From the NCBI GenBank assembly GCA_020638635.1, contig JACKIE010000003.1, positions 186,001 through 250,000 on the forward strand: a DNA stretch of 64,000 nt. The letters are read 5' to 3'. Source of the DNA: Planctomycetota bacterium (GTDB taxonomy: Bacteria; Planctomycetota; UBA8742; UBA2392). Below are positions 32,807 through 41,260 of the stretch, one piece after another. Made by a program: the position numbers and the translations under genes. Positions within the stretch are counted from its first letter, which is position 1. Every line of letters begins with the position of its first letter. A model generated the notes under the pieces. The model did not search any database. It was not told the DNA's origin and saw nothing but the letters and a program-made list of their open reading frames with translations.

Positions 32807-33919
32807 ATGCCCGAGCCGCTTAAACTTGCTGAGCTGAAACTTCGTATGCAGGCCTATGGGATTCGGCCCAAGAAGAAGTTCGGCCAGAACATCCTGTGCG
32901 ACTTCAACCTGCTCAAGGCCATCGTGGCCGATGCCGAAATCGACGAGGGCGACTGCGTGCTTGAAATCGGCACCGGCGCGGGCTCCCTTACCGGCTACCT
33001 GTGCGACGCGGCCGGCCTGGTGATCAGCGTCGAAGTCGATCCCGGCATGTTCGATCTCTCGCGCGACGTGCTGGCCGGTGTGGGCAACCTGGTGCAGGTG
33101 CACGTGGACGCCCTCAACCAGCAGGGCCGCGGTTTGAATGACGAACTGGTGGCCTCCCTGGCCGAGTACATGCGGACGGGCGAATTGCCGTTACTGGATG
33201 TAGGGACACGCGGCAGCGTGTCCTCGGATTCAACTTCCAGCCCCGGGGACACGCGGCAGCGTGTCCCTACCGTCCACTCCCACCTGTCCGGCAGGCCGCC
33301 CCGCTGCGGGCGCCTGAAACTGGTGGCGAACCTGCCTTACTCGGTGGCCACGGCCGTGCTGATTGCCGCGCTGGAGTCCGGCCTGCCCTTTGAGCGCATT
33401 CTGGTGATGGTGCAGTACGACGTGGCGGAGAAACTGGCCGCCGAGCCCGGCACGCAGCACTGGGGCCTGCCGTCGCTGCTGCGCTGGTGTTTCGCCGACG
33501 CGCTGATCAAGCGGCGCGTGCCGGCCAAGGTGTTCTGGCCCAAGCCCAAGGTGGAGTCAGCGCTGCTGGAGATCCTCCCCCGCGCGCGCCGCCCGGAAAT
33601 GCAGACGTACCACAAGCTTCGCCGCCTGGCCCACGTGTTGTTCCAGCACCGTCGCAAGGCGGCCCCCAATGCTTTGGCCCTGGCTCTGGAGATCGACAGC
33701 CGGCAAACCGGCTTGTGGATCGAAGCATGCGGAGGTGAGCCGGGAGCACGGCCGGAGCAGCTTTCCCCCGCCGTGCTCCAGTCCCTGGCGCAGCACGACG
33801 AGGTCGAGCCCCTGGTGCGCAAGGCCATGCGACTGCACGAAGACCAGCTCGCTGAGCGCGCCGCGCGCCTGGCCCGCCGCGCGGAGTGGAAACAGCGGGT
33901 TTACGGCGAGGAAGAGTAG
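32807..33919 (+). CDS. rsmA: 16S rRNA dimethyladenosine transferase with repeat-derived insertion
   Basis: 370 residues; the family usually has about 270-290. It dimethylates two adenines near the 3' end of 16S rRNA. SAM-binding motifs are KKKFGQNILCD, VLEIGTGAGSLTG and the catalytic LVANLPYSVATAV. Between about 130 and 165 lies a stretch (DVGTRGSVSS..., GDTRQRVPTV) encoded by a palindromic repeat inserted in frame, listed separately. The C-terminal helical domain is also extended. ATG 32807 has no clear Shine-Dalgarno because a repeat sits just upstream. The enzyme may still be active, since no motif is broken. Confidence 0.9.
   Translation: MPEPLKLAELKLRMQAYGIRPKKKFGQNILCDFNLLKAIVADAEIDEGDCVLEIGTGAGSLTGYLCDAAGLVISVEVDPGMFDLSRDVLAGVGNLVQVHVDALNQQGRGLNDELVASLAEYMRTGELPLLDVGTRGSVSSDSTSSPGDTRQRVPTVHSHLSGRPPRCGRLKLVANLPYSVATAVLIAALESGLPFERILVMVQYDVAEKLAAEPGTQHWGLPSLLRWCFADALIKRRVPAKVFWPKPKVESALLEILPRARRPEMQTYHKLRRLAHVLFQHRRKAAPNALALALEIDSRQTGLWIEACGGEPGARPEQLSPAVLQSLAQHDEVEPLVRKAMRLHEDQLAERAARLARRAEWKQRVYGEEE
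33199..33270. repeat. Palindromic repeat pair inside rsmA (family E)
   Basis: Two copies of a near-palindrome with core GGGACACGCGGCAGCGTGTC lie at 33202-33222 and 33246-33266, separated by a short spacer. The whole is in frame within rsmA and translates to low-complexity Gly/Ser/Thr/Arg sequence. Confidence 0.8.
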
Positions 33920-34068
33920 ATCTGTGCCATTTCGCACCCCGGCCTAAGGGCTCTGCATTCCATTGCTCCCACCCCCCCTGCTTGCTAGAAGCAATGCGCT
34001 TTTGATCCACCCGACCCACCCGACAGATTTGAGTTTTTTCGCGCATTGCGCGAAAGCATGGAGCATCC

Positions 34069-35310
34069 ATGGTTTCGGTATTCATCCCCAAGGAAGCCCC
34101 GGAAGGCGAACGCCGCGTCGCCGCGACACCCGACACCGTCAAGAAGCTGACCGCAAAGGGCCTGAAAGTAGTGGTGCAGTCAGGTGCTGGAAGCGGCTCG
34201 CACGTCAGCGATCAACAGTTCAAGGACGCCGGCGCCGAGATCGAATCCGACCGCGCCAAGGGCTTCGGCAACGCCGACATCGTCTTGCAGATCAACATTC
34301 CCACGGAAGACCAGATCAAGCAGATGAAGGAAGGCGGCTCGCTGATCAGCTTCCTGTGGGCGTTCGAGCACCTGGATCTGGTCAAGCAGCTCAATGAGCG
34401 CAAGATCAGCATGTTCGCCATGGACGCGATTCCGCGCACCACGCGCGCCCAGAAAGATGACGCGCTCTCCAGCCAGGCCAGCCTGGCCGGCTACAAGGCG
34501 GTGCTGGTGGCAGCGAACCACCTGCACAAGATCCTGCCTATGATGATGACGCCCGCCGGCACGATTAAGCCCGCGCGCTTCGTGATCATCGGCGTCGGCG
34601 TGGCGGGCCTGCAGGCCATTGCCACGGCCAAGCGCCTGGGCGCGATCGTGGAAGCCACGGACCCGCGCCCGGAAACCAAGGAGCAGGCCGAGTCTTTGGG
34701 CGGCAAGTTCCTCGAGGTCCAGGGCGTCGAGGTCAAGAAGGGCGAGGGCGGCTACGCGGCGGAACAGACGGAAGAATACAAGCAGGCCCAGGCCGAGATG
34801 CTGAAGAAGGCCTTCGCCAACGCCGACGCGATCATCACCACGGCGCTGATTCCCTACAAAAAGGCGCCTGTCACCATCACGGCCGAGCACGTCAAGTCAA
34901 TGCGCCCTGGCAGCGTAATCATCGACCTGGCTGCAGAACGCGGCGGCAACTGCGAGCTGACCGAGCCGGGCAAGACGGTAGTGAAGGAAGGCGTCACCAT
35001 AGTGGGTGACCTGAACTGGCCGAGCACTGTTGCCGTCAACAGTTCGGACATGTACGCGAAGAACGTGCAGAACATCCTGTTCGACGCGATGGACAAGCAG
35101 GGCAACTTCAAGTGGGACTACAAGGATGAAATCGTTGACGGGGCAATGATCTGCCACGCCGGCGAAGTTCACCACCCCAAGGTCCGCGAGCTGATGGGCC
35201 TGCCGCCACTGAAGAAGGAAGAACCAGCTGCGGACAAACAGGCCGAGGAAGCAAAGAAGGAACAGACCGCCGGCGAGGCGAAGTCGGAAGCTGAGGAGAA
35301 GAAGGCATGA
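34069..35310 (+). CDS. pntA1: NAD(P) transhydrogenase, alpha-1 subunit
   Basis: 413 residues. The soluble NAD(H)-binding subunit of proton-translocating transhydrogenase: the N-terminal alanine-dehydrogenase/PNT domain starts VFIPKEAPEGERRVAATPDTVKKL, and the NAD-binding Rossmann motif GVGVAGLQAIATAKRLGA is at about 175. RPGSVIIDLAAERGGNCELTEPG is also conserved. A Lys/Glu/Ala-rich tail of about 35 residues extends the C-terminus. Its stop overlaps the next start (ATGA). The three-gene split of PntA1-PntA2-PntB is common outside enterobacteria. Confidence 0.95.
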   Translation: MVSVFIPKEAPEGERRVAATPDTVKKLTAKGLKVVVQSGAGSGSHVSDQQFKDAGAEIESDRAKGFGNADIVLQINIPTEDQIKQMKEGGSLISFLWAFEHLDLVKQLNERKISMFAMDAIPRTTRAQKDDALSSQASLAGYKAVLVAANHLHKILPMMMTPAGTIKPARFVIIGVGVAGLQAIATAKRLGAIVEATDPRPETKEQAESLGGKFLEVQGVEVKKGEGGYAAEQTEEYKQAQAEMLKKAFANADAIITTALIPYKKAPVTITAEHVKSMRPGSVIIDLAAERGGNCELTEPGKTVVKEGVTIVGDLNWPSTVAVNSSDMYAKNVQNILFDAMDKQGNFKWDYKDEIVDGAMICHAGEVHHPKVRELMGLPPLKKEEPAADKQAEEAKKEQTAGEAKSEAEEKKA

Positions 35311-35594
35311 CCGGAGAAGTGCTTGTCGGTTTCTACACCTTCATCCTGGCCTGCGTGGCGGGCTACCAGTTGATCACGAAGGTCCCGCCCACGTTGCACA
35401 CGCCGCTGATGTCGGGCGCCAACGCGATTTCGGGAATCACCATCCTGGGCGCGCTGGCGATGACCAACGGTCACGGCACAATCGCGGCGACCATCGTCGG
35501 CTGCCTGGCGGTGATCTTCGCAATGGTGAACGTGGCGGGCGGTTTCATGGTGACCGAGCGTATGTTGAAGATGTTCGGCTCAAAGAAGAAGTAA
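35307..35594 (+). CDS. pntA2: NAD(P) transhydrogenase, alpha-2 membrane subunit
   Basis: 95 residues with three hydrophobic helices. TLHTPLMSGANAISGITILGALAM is the conserved membrane block of the alpha C-terminal domain, and GGFMVTERMLKMF closes the family domain. It forms part of the proton channel with PntB. Translationally coupled to pntA1. Confidence 0.93.
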   Translation: MTGEVLVGFYTFILACVAGYQLITKVPPTLHTPLMSGANAISGITILGALAMTNGHGTIAATIVGCLAVIFAMVNVAGGFMVTERMLKMFGSKKK

Positions 35595-35612
35595 CCAACG
35601 AAGGGCACTCAC

Positions 35613-37076
35613 GTGTTGCTTGGAATGACTGGTCCAGTATCCCCGCAGGTCCTTGCCGCTAACGCGGGCTATCTCGCCTCCGTGCTGATGTTCATGTTCG
35701 GCATCATGCGCATGGGCAAGGTGAAGACCGCCCGATCGGGTAACCAGCTGGCCGCAGGCGCCATGCTGCTCGCGATGGTCAGCCAGTTCGTCGAAATGGG
35801 CAGGATCGAGCCCTGGTTCATCGTGGCGGGCATCGTCATCGGATCCGTGGTAGGCGTTGTGGCCGCGATCAAGGTCGAGATGACCGAGATGCCAGAGATG
35901 GTTGCTTTGTTCAACGGTTCGGGCGGCCTGGCGTCAGCCCTGGTAGCCCTCGCCGCCTACGCGTTCCACCACATTCCCATGCAACCGCTCATGAGTGCCA
36001 GCATGGGCGAGGCTGCGCCCAGCGCCGTGAACGGCCTCGCCGTGATGCTCTCCATCGTGATCGGCTGCGTTACTTTTACCGGCTCACTGATCGCGTTCGG
36101 CAAGCTCAGCGGCAAGGTCAGCGGCTCGCCAGTCCTGCTGCCCGGGCGCCATGTGATCAACGCGGCCCTGTTGATCATGTCGCTAGGCGGCAGCGTGATG
36201 GTGGTGTTCACCACCGGCGGCATGCCCGGAATGGGCATTGTCATCGCGGTCACGGTCATGGCTCTGATCCTGGGCGTGATGCTGGTGATCCCCATCGGTG
36301 GCGGCGACATGCCCGTGGTGATCTCGCTGCTGAACAGCTATTCAGGCCTGGCAGCCGCGATGGCGGGGTTTGCCATCAACAGCCAGGTACTGATCGTTTC
36401 CGGCTCGCTGGTCGGCGCCGCCGGTCTGATCCTTACCCAGATCATGTGCAAGGCCATGAACCGCAGCCTCACCAACGTGCTTTTCGGCGGCTTCGGCGCT
36501 GAGCCAGAGGCTGGCGGCAAGGGCGGCGGTGCGGACGAGTACACAAACGTCAAGTCTGCCGAAGCCGAGGAAGTGGCAATGATCCTCGAGGACGTACAGA
36601 GCCTTATCTTCGTGCCAGGCTATGGCATGGCGGTCAGCCAGGCGCAGCACCTGGTGCGCGAGTTGGGCGACATGATGGCTGCGCGAGGCTGCCAGGTTCG
36701 CTACGCCATTCACCCTGTCGCAGGACGCATGCCCGGCCACATGAACGTGCTGCTGGCGGAGGCCAGCGTGCCCTACGAGCAGCTGTTCGAGCTGGACCAG
36801 ATCAACAACGAATTCAAGGCCACGGACGCGGTAATTGTGATCGGCGCCAACGACGTGGTAAACCCGGACGCCGTGAACAAGAAGGACAGCCCGCTGTACG
36901 GCATGCCGGTGCTGAACGTGTGGGAAGCCCGAACCTGCTTCGTGATCAAGCGTTCGCTCAGCCCGGGCTTCGCCATGGTCAAGAACCCGTTGTTCGAGGC
37001 CGACAACAACTACATGGTGTTCGGCGACGGACGCAAGGCGCTGGAAGAGATCATCAAGTGCCTGAAAGAAGCCTAG
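35613..37076 (+). CDS. pntB: NAD(P) transhydrogenase, beta subunit
   Basis: 487 residues from GTG 35613 with GAAGGG seven bases upstream. About nine membrane helices lead to a soluble NADP-binding domain starting near 305; VPGYGMAVSQAQHLVRELGDMM contains the dinucleotide loop and NDVVNPDAVNKKDSPLYGMPVLNVWEA is the conserved NADP-site block. It drives NADPH formation from NADH using the proton gradient produced across the same membrane as the ATP synthase. A terminator follows. Confidence 0.95.
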   Translation: MLLGMTGPVSPQVLAANAGYLASVLMFMFGIMRMGKVKTARSGNQLAAGAMLLAMVSQFVEMGRIEPWFIVAGIVIGSVVGVVAAIKVEMTEMPEMVALFNGSGGLASALVALAAYAFHHIPMQPLMSASMGEAAPSAVNGLAVMLSIVIGCVTFTGSLIAFGKLSGKVSGSPVLLPGRHVINAALLIMSLGGSVMVVFTTGGMPGMGIVIAVTVMALILGVMLVIPIGGGDMPVVISLLNSYSGLAAAMAGFAINSQVLIVSGSLVGAAGLILTQIMCKAMNRSLTNVLFGGFGAEPEAGGKGGGADEYTNVKSAEAEEVAMILEDVQSLIFVPGYGMAVSQAQHLVRELGDMMAARGCQVRYAIHPVAGRMPGHMNVLLAEASVPYEQLFELDQINNEFKATDAVIVIGANDVVNPDAVNKKDSPLYGMPVLNVWEARTCFVIKRSLSPGFAMVKNPLFEADNNYMVFGDGRKALEEIIKCLKEA

Positions 37077-37093
37077 AGCGTACGAAAACCCGC

Positions 37094-37123
37094 AACGGCC
37101 CGCCTCGCGCGGGCCGTTTTGTT
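37094..37123 (+). terminator. Intrinsic terminator after pntB
   Basis: AACGGCCCGC pairs with GCGGGCCGTT across a 5-base loop and is followed by TTGTTT. It lies 18 bases beyond the stop codon. Confidence 0.85.
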
Positions 37124-37189
37124 TGACATGCAAGCTTGCATTGCCCGGCCGTTACTCCATCATGCCGTAAAGTATCTGACGGAGAGCCA

Positions 37190-38257
37190 ATGAAACGCGT
37201 TCTGTTGCTGGGCGCCATGCTGCTGGCCGGCTGTGTTGCAAGGCCGGAGAAACTGCCCGTGGCGCCAGTGTTGCGCATCGCAGACGTTGAGGTTGCACAG
37301 GGTTACCGTGCCACGGTGGTTGCGGAAGGCTTGAACAATCCGTCGTTCGTGAGCTTCCGCCCCGGCGACGGCAACCTGACCATCGTGGACAGCGCCAACG
37401 GACGCATTCTGCTGATGGAAGATCGCAAGCCAAAGCCGATCCTCGAGGGCATGTCCACCGAGTACTGGAAGAAGCTCGAAGACGGTACCCCGGTGTACAA
37501 AGTGGGCCCCTTGGCCGCCGTATGGCTGAGCGAGCACCGGATCGCAGTAAGCGACGCTGGCCTTCCCGACGGTGACGAAACCGTGCAGGTGGTTGAGATC
37601 TCGCCGCAGGGTCCCACCGGCAACGAACTCAAGCTGCGCAGTAACAGCATCGGCCCCACCGGCGGCGGCGAAACCGACAAAGGCGAGGGAAACTTCTGCG
37701 GCATGACGCTGATGCCTGACGGCCGCACGCTGTACGTGTGCAGCCACGGCAACGACAAGAAGACCTGGGTGCTGCGCTTCGATCTGGAGACCGGCAAGCT
37801 TGAGACGGCGTTCTCGGCCGACGACAACGGTATCAGCGTGAACTCTCCGATGCAGGCGCGCCCTTGGCGGGGCAACCTGCTGGTGGTGTATAGCGGCGCG
37901 GGCAGCAAGGAGGACGGGCTGATTGTTGAATGGGACCTGAAGACCGGCAATCCCGCACGGCAGTGGAAGCTTCCCGGTGTGTTTGACCCGATGGGCCTGG
38001 CGCCGGTGCCCGGCACGGAGAACCAGTTTGCCATCACCGACAACAACTGGTCGCTGACCGGCGTCAACAAAGGCCGCGTGCTCATCGCCACTCTGGGTGA
38101 GGGCGAAAACGCCCGGTGCAGCACCATTGCCAGTGGCCTGCTGGGGCCTGTCAACTGCGGGTTCGGGCCGGACAAGCGACTGTACGTCAGCTGCCTGGGC
38201 AAGCACTACGACAGCAACGAGGGCGTGGTGATCGCGATCGAGGGTTTCGCTAACTAG
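37190..38257 (+). CDS. Lipoprotein with beta-propeller-like repeats (SMP-30/NHL-like)
   Basis: 355 residues from ATG 37190 with GGAGAG upstream. Lipobox LAGC at about residue 14. The rest is beta-rich with recurring short motifs (LTIVDSANGRILLMED, AVWLSEHRIAVSDAG, MTLMPDGRTLYVCSHG, LLVVYSGAGSKEDGLIVEWDLKTG, GFGPDKRLYVSCLG) spaced like propeller blades. Propellers of this type include lactonases and streptogramin-lyase-like proteins; no catalytic residues could be assigned. Its stop overlaps that of the convergent methyltransferase. Confidence 0.7.
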   Translation: MKRVLLLGAMLLAGCVARPEKLPVAPVLRIADVEVAQGYRATVVAEGLNNPSFVSFRPGDGNLTIVDSANGRILLMEDRKPKPILEGMSTEYWKKLEDGTPVYKVGPLAAVWLSEHRIAVSDAGLPDGDETVQVVEISPQGPTGNELKLRSNSIGPTGGGETDKGEGNFCGMTLMPDGRTLYVCSHGNDKKTWVLRFDLETGKLETAFSADDNGISVNSPMQARPWRGNLLVVYSGAGSKEDGLIVEWDLKTGNPARQWKLPGVFDPMGLAPVPGTENQFAITDNNWSLTGVNKGRVLIATLGEGENARCSTIASGLLGPVNCGFGPDKRLYVSCLGKHYDSNEGVVIAIEGFAN

Positions 38258-38906
38258 TCGTCAGTTCGGCAATGTAAGCCCAGCGGCGCGCCACCGACCG
38301 AAGCTTCAGGCTGTAGCCGCCCTGCCCGGCCTGTTCGTGCAGTCGGGCCAGCAACGCGGGCTCGAAGTGCACGCGGTGGTTGTGCAGTCGGCGGTTCACC
38401 CAGCGGGCAACCGGCCGCGGGTAACCTGCGAGATCCCAGAAATCCACGATCGCAAGTTTACCGCCCGGAGCCAGGCAACGCAGTGCCGCCTGCAGCACGC
38501 CGCGCCAATCCGGCATCATCGAAAACGAGTACGAGAAAAACACACGGTCGAAACCGCGATCCAGGCCGAATGTCCGGCCAGGGTCGGCCATTTCCGCAAG
38601 GCAGCACCTCAGGCTTACGCGATCGTGCAGCCCCGCCGATTTGACCTGATGCGCGGCCGTGCGCAGCATCTCGGCCGACGCGTCGATGCCGAACAGCCGC
38701 GCATCGGGCTGCATACGCGCCAGCTTCAGCAGGTTGCGCGCGGTGCCGCAGCCCATCTCGAGCACATGGTGGCCGGACCGCACATCCAGCGCCCGAAGCA
38801 GGCGGTCGCGGCCCGGCAGAAAGAAGCGGCGCGACAGGTCGTAGATGCAGCGCTGGCGGCCGTAATAGCGGTCAAGGTACGCGACGTGTGCGGCTGAATC
38901 TTCCAT
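38250..38906 (-). CDS. BtaB-like SAM-dependent methyltransferase
   Basis: 218 residues. SAM motif I VLEMGCGTARNLLKLAR, then LFGIDASAEML, FSYSFSMMPDWRGVLQAALRCLAPGGKLAIVDF. The N-terminus YLDRYYGRQRCIYDLSRRFFLPGRDRLLRAL and the FSYSFSMMPDW motif match BtaB, which N-methylates diacylglyceryl-homoserine to the betaine lipid DGTS. The partner BtaA is not present nearby, so a related substrate is possible. ATG 38906 fits the family start; the longer frame is not credible. Alone on its strand. Confidence 0.75.
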   Translation of the reverse strand: MEDSAAHVAYLDRYYGRQRCIYDLSRRFFLPGRDRLLRALDVRSGHHVLEMGCGTARNLLKLARMQPDARLFGIDASAEMLRTAAHQVKSAGLHDRVSLRCCLAEMADPGRTFGLDRGFDRVFFSYSFSMMPDWRGVLQAALRCLAPGGKLAIVDFWDLAGYPRPVARWVNRRLHNHRVHFEPALLARLHEQAGQGGYSLKLRSVARRWAYIAELTTS

Positions 38907-38981
38907 GCGTTTGATAGTAGGATATGGTTGTGGAGATCGGGTGAAGCAGCGGAACTTTGAGCGGACTTTTCCGGGTTGTTT

Positions 38982-39011
38982 ACTTGACACGTCAAGTGAT
39001 CTGTGTAAGTT
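38982..39011 (+). promoter_or_regulatory. Promoter candidate with overlapping operator palindrome
   Basis: TTGACA (38984-38989) lies 16 bases upstream of TAAGTT (39006-39011). The -35 box is inside the perfect palindrome ACTTGACACGTCAAGT (38982-38997), a plausible repressor site. It precedes the small frame and terminator before tRNA-Asn. Confidence 0.5.
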
Positions 39012-39033
39012 GAGAAGCGAAAAGGTGAAAGCA

Positions 39034-39087
39034 ATGTACGGCTTCAATCCCAATAACTTGCTCCGGGAGTGTCGCAAGGCGGCTTAA
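39034..39087 (+). CDS. Putative 17-residue leader peptide
   Basis: Reads MYGFNPNNLLRECRKAA and is preceded by AAAGGTG six bases upstream. Three of its 17 residues are Asn (codons AAT, AAT, AAC), and it is followed by a terminator and then the tRNA-Asn gene. It resembles an attenuator leader peptide. There is no homology evidence, and a chance frame is possible. Confidence 0.4.
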   Translation: MYGFNPNNLLRECRKAA

Positions 39088-39112
39088 GTGGGTTATTGCA
39101 ACCGACCACCAG

Positions 39113-39136
39113 CGCCCTGCGACAGCAGGGCGTTTT
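39113..39136 (+). terminator. Intrinsic terminator between the leader frame and tRNA-Asn
   Basis: CGCCCTGC pairs with GCAGGGCG across loop GACA and is followed by TTTT. The upstream TGTCGCA (39070-39076) is fully complementary to TGCGACA (39118-39124), which overlaps the left arm and loop, so an antiterminator structure is possible. Confidence 0.75.
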
Positions 39137-39180
39137 CGATTTGAACTCGGGTCGCAGCTCACAGGACCCGGGACGCATGA

Positions 39181-39256
39181 AGGGGTGTGGTGTCAATTGG
39201 TAGCACGTCCGGTTGTTACCCGGAAAGTGGGGGTTCGAATCCCTCCGCCCCTGCCA
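39181..39256 (+). tRNA. tRNA-Asn (GTT), CCA encoded
   Basis: The cloverleaf folds by hand: acceptor AGGGGTG with CGCCCCT, D-stem GTGT/GCAC, anticodon stem TCCGG/CCGGA with loop TTGTTAC (anticodon GTT), T-stem GGGGG/CCCTC with loop TTCGAAT. Discriminator G and encoded CCA follow. 76 bases. All arms pair with two G-T pairs. Confidence 0.96.
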
Positions 39257-39308
39257 ATCTTCCAAGATCCTTTGCACCCGAAGCGCTGCGCGCCAGCGCA
39301 TTAAACAG

Positions 39309-39337
39309 AAGCGGCGCCCCGCACCGTGGCGCCGCTT
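39309..39337 (-). terminator. Terminator hairpin between tRNA-Asn and the Spy-like lipoprotein gene
   Basis: AAGCGGCGCC pairs with GGCGCCGCTT across a 9-base loop. On the minus strand CTGTTTAATG follows. It may serve both convergent units. Confidence 0.65.
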
Positions 39338-39357
39338 CCTAACTGCAGACTGTGTGA

Positions 39358-40254
39358 TCAGCGGCCGCCACCGCCCCAGCCGCCTCCCCCACCGAAGCCG
39401 GGAATCATGCGCCCCAGGTCCTCAGGGTTCGGCATCATTCCGCCCATACCCGCACCGGATTCTTCGTACTGTTTCATTTGCTCCGGCGTGAGAACGGAAC
39501 CCAGTTGCGCTTTCTGGTCGTCCTGCAGTTGCTTTACCTGCTGCTGGATTTCCTCTTGAGTCGCTCCGTTTTCACGGGCGTTGGTCATGGTCTCGCGGAT
39601 CTTTTTACGCGTGTCATCCTCGATGCGCAGCACCTCTTGCTTCTGATAATCGTCAAGGTTCAGCGGCGCCAGGCGACGTTCGGTCATCTCTGTGCGCATG
39701 GCCTCCATGGCCTTGGCGCGCTGGGCCGGGTCGCTCATGATCTTCATAATGCTGCCGCGCGGGTCGTTTTCATCGAACTCGAAGCCGTACTTCTCTGCCA
39801 TCTTCTTGGCCTCGGCCATCTGCTGGGCCTGGCGCTCCTCACGCTGCTTCTGGCGCTCGGCGTCGCGCTCTGCGCGGTCGCGCTCGGCCATGGCTTTAAA
39901 CTTCTCGTACTCGGCGTCGTCTACGGCGACTTCGCCTTCCACTTCACCCTCGGCCTTTTTGGCGGCGACCATCTCGGGCTTCTTCTCAAGATCAGCCAGG
40001 CGGCTGTTGGCAGCCTCCAGTTCGCGTTCCTGGCGTTCCAAGCGCGCAAGCAGGGTGCCAAGATCGTTGGACTGTCCACCGTCTGCGCTTGGCATGCCGC
40101 CAATCTGCGAACGCAGGAGTTCATTTTCATTCTGCAGGGCTGCAACCTGCTGCTTCAGGTTCGCAATGTCTCCCTGAACGGATGCATCCTGCTGGCAGCC
40201 AAACACCGCGAACGCAGGAGCGGCAAGCAGCAGGACTATGAGCAACTTTTTCAT
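39358..40254 (-). CDS. Coiled-coil lipoprotein with Spy/CpxP-like C-terminal domain
   Basis: 298 residues from ATG 40254. Lipobox FGC at about residue 20, a leucine-zipper-like coil (IANLKQQVAALQNENELLRSQI), a second long Glu/Arg/Gln-rich coil (about 75-175), then LNLDDYQKQEVLRIEDDTRKKI and LTPEQMKQYEE. The last matches the L-T-x-x-Q element of Spy/CpxP-type periplasmic chaperones. A Gly/Trp-rich tail ends it. It is the third gene of the sigma, anti-sigma, lipoprotein unit, so it may be the output or sensor of that envelope-stress system. Confidence 0.75.
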   Translation of the reverse strand: MKKLLIVLLLAAPAFAVFGCQQDASVQGDIANLKQQVAALQNENELLRSQIGGMPSADGGQSNDLGTLLARLERQERELEAANSRLADLEKKPEMVAAKKAEGEVEGEVAVDDAEYEKFKAMAERDRAERDAERQKQREERQAQQMAEAKKMAEKYGFEFDENDPRGSIMKIMSDPAQRAKAMEAMRTEMTERRLAPLNLDDYQKQEVLRIEDDTRKKIRETMTNARENGATQEEIQQQVKQLQDDQKAQLGSVLTPEQMKQYEESGAGMGGMMPNPEDLGRMIPGFGGGGGWGGGGR

Positions 40255-40390
40255 CGTGTTCTCCGGGCCTGTGGTTGGCTTCGTAGGTGGTCCGGCCGCG
40301 CTCCTATATCTCACGCGATTTTTCGGGACACCAACAAGACCGACAGCCCCGGTTTCGGCAGGCAATCGCAAATCATTGTCTGGGTGCGAG

Positions 40391-41254
40391 TTACGCAGAC
40401 TGCCGTAACTCATCCATGTGGCGGCGAAGTACAGCTGCATCATGACCAACCAAGCCTCGGAAGTAGTCACCTTCGCGCCAGAGCAGCACCAGCTGGCCGT
40501 TCAGTTCGACCTCCACCGCCTTCATTTCCTTTGGCGCGGCTTTCTCCAGGCAATTGCAGCGGAACACCACCAGCCCGAAACGATGGCCGTCCGGGGCGTC
40601 GTAGGTGGCGCACATCACGCGGCGACCGTCAATCTCGGCGCAGTGCCACTCGGACACCTTCAGCTTGTATCCATGAATCTCGTGAGGCAGAGCGGGACCA
40701 TCGGCGAAATGTCGGCGGTACGCATCCAGCGCGTCGCGATAACGGCAGCGATCCGCCTGGGGCACGTCCATGCTGACGCTGGCGACCAACGGTGCCAGGT
40801 CACCCGGGAGGCTGATCGGGGCCGGTTCCGGCGAGCGCCCGAACAACAGCAGCACGGCCACAACCAGCATGATGCTGGCCGCGACCAGCATGCCGGCACC
40901 CAGCCATGGAAAACCCAACACCAGGCGCTTGCTACCTGTCGGCGTGTTGGCGGCGCGTGCCGCGTCCGGCTCATCCGTTTCGCTTCGCTCTAGCGCGGCA
41001 CACACGCGCTCGCGCAAGCCGTCCGGGCAGGCGACCTCAGGCTCATCCATGCAGCGCCTCAGCAGCTGGATGAGCTGCCGCTCAGTTTCGACGTATTCCC
41101 GCGTGTTGGGGCACTCGCACAGGAAGTTCTCGATGCGCTTGCGGTCGGGTTCGCAGAGAGTGCCGGCCAGGTATGCTTCCAGATTTCGCCACACGAAGCG
41201 GCGATCTTCGGGAATCTCCGGAATGCCAGGTTGCTCGTTGCTGGTGGCTGACAT
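40391..41254 (-). CDS. Membrane anti-sigma factor, degenerate zinc site
   Basis: 287 residues. An N-terminal anti-sigma domain (about 20-95) includes LEAYLAGTLCEPDRKRIENFLCECPNTREYVETE; the family zinc motif HxxxCxxC reads N-x3-C-x2-T here, so the zinc site looks degenerate. One membrane helix (about 115-137, AGMLVAASIMLVVAVLLLFG) is followed by a Cys-containing periplasmic domain of about 150 residues. It begins six bases after the sigma gene, as expected of a cognate pair. Confidence 0.85.
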   Translation of the reverse strand: MSATSNEQPGIPEIPEDRRFVWRNLEAYLAGTLCEPDRKRIENFLCECPNTREYVETERQLIQLLRRCMDEPEVACPDGLRERVCAALERSETDEPDAARAANTPTGSKRLVLGFPWLGAGMLVAASIMLVVAVLLLFGRSPEPAPISLPGDLAPLVASVSMDVPQADRCRYRDALDAYRRHFADGPALPHEIHGYKLKVSEWHCAEIDGRRVMCATYDAPDGHRFGLVVFRCNCLEKAAPKEMKAVEVELNGQLVLLWREGDYFRGLVGHDAAVLRRHMDELRQSA

Positions 41255-41260
41255 ACCGCA

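Noticed and set aside
33199..33270. Repeats as a CRISPR array
   Set aside because: There are only two copies with a short spacer, inside a gene and palindromic. No CRISPR array is visible anywhere in the window.
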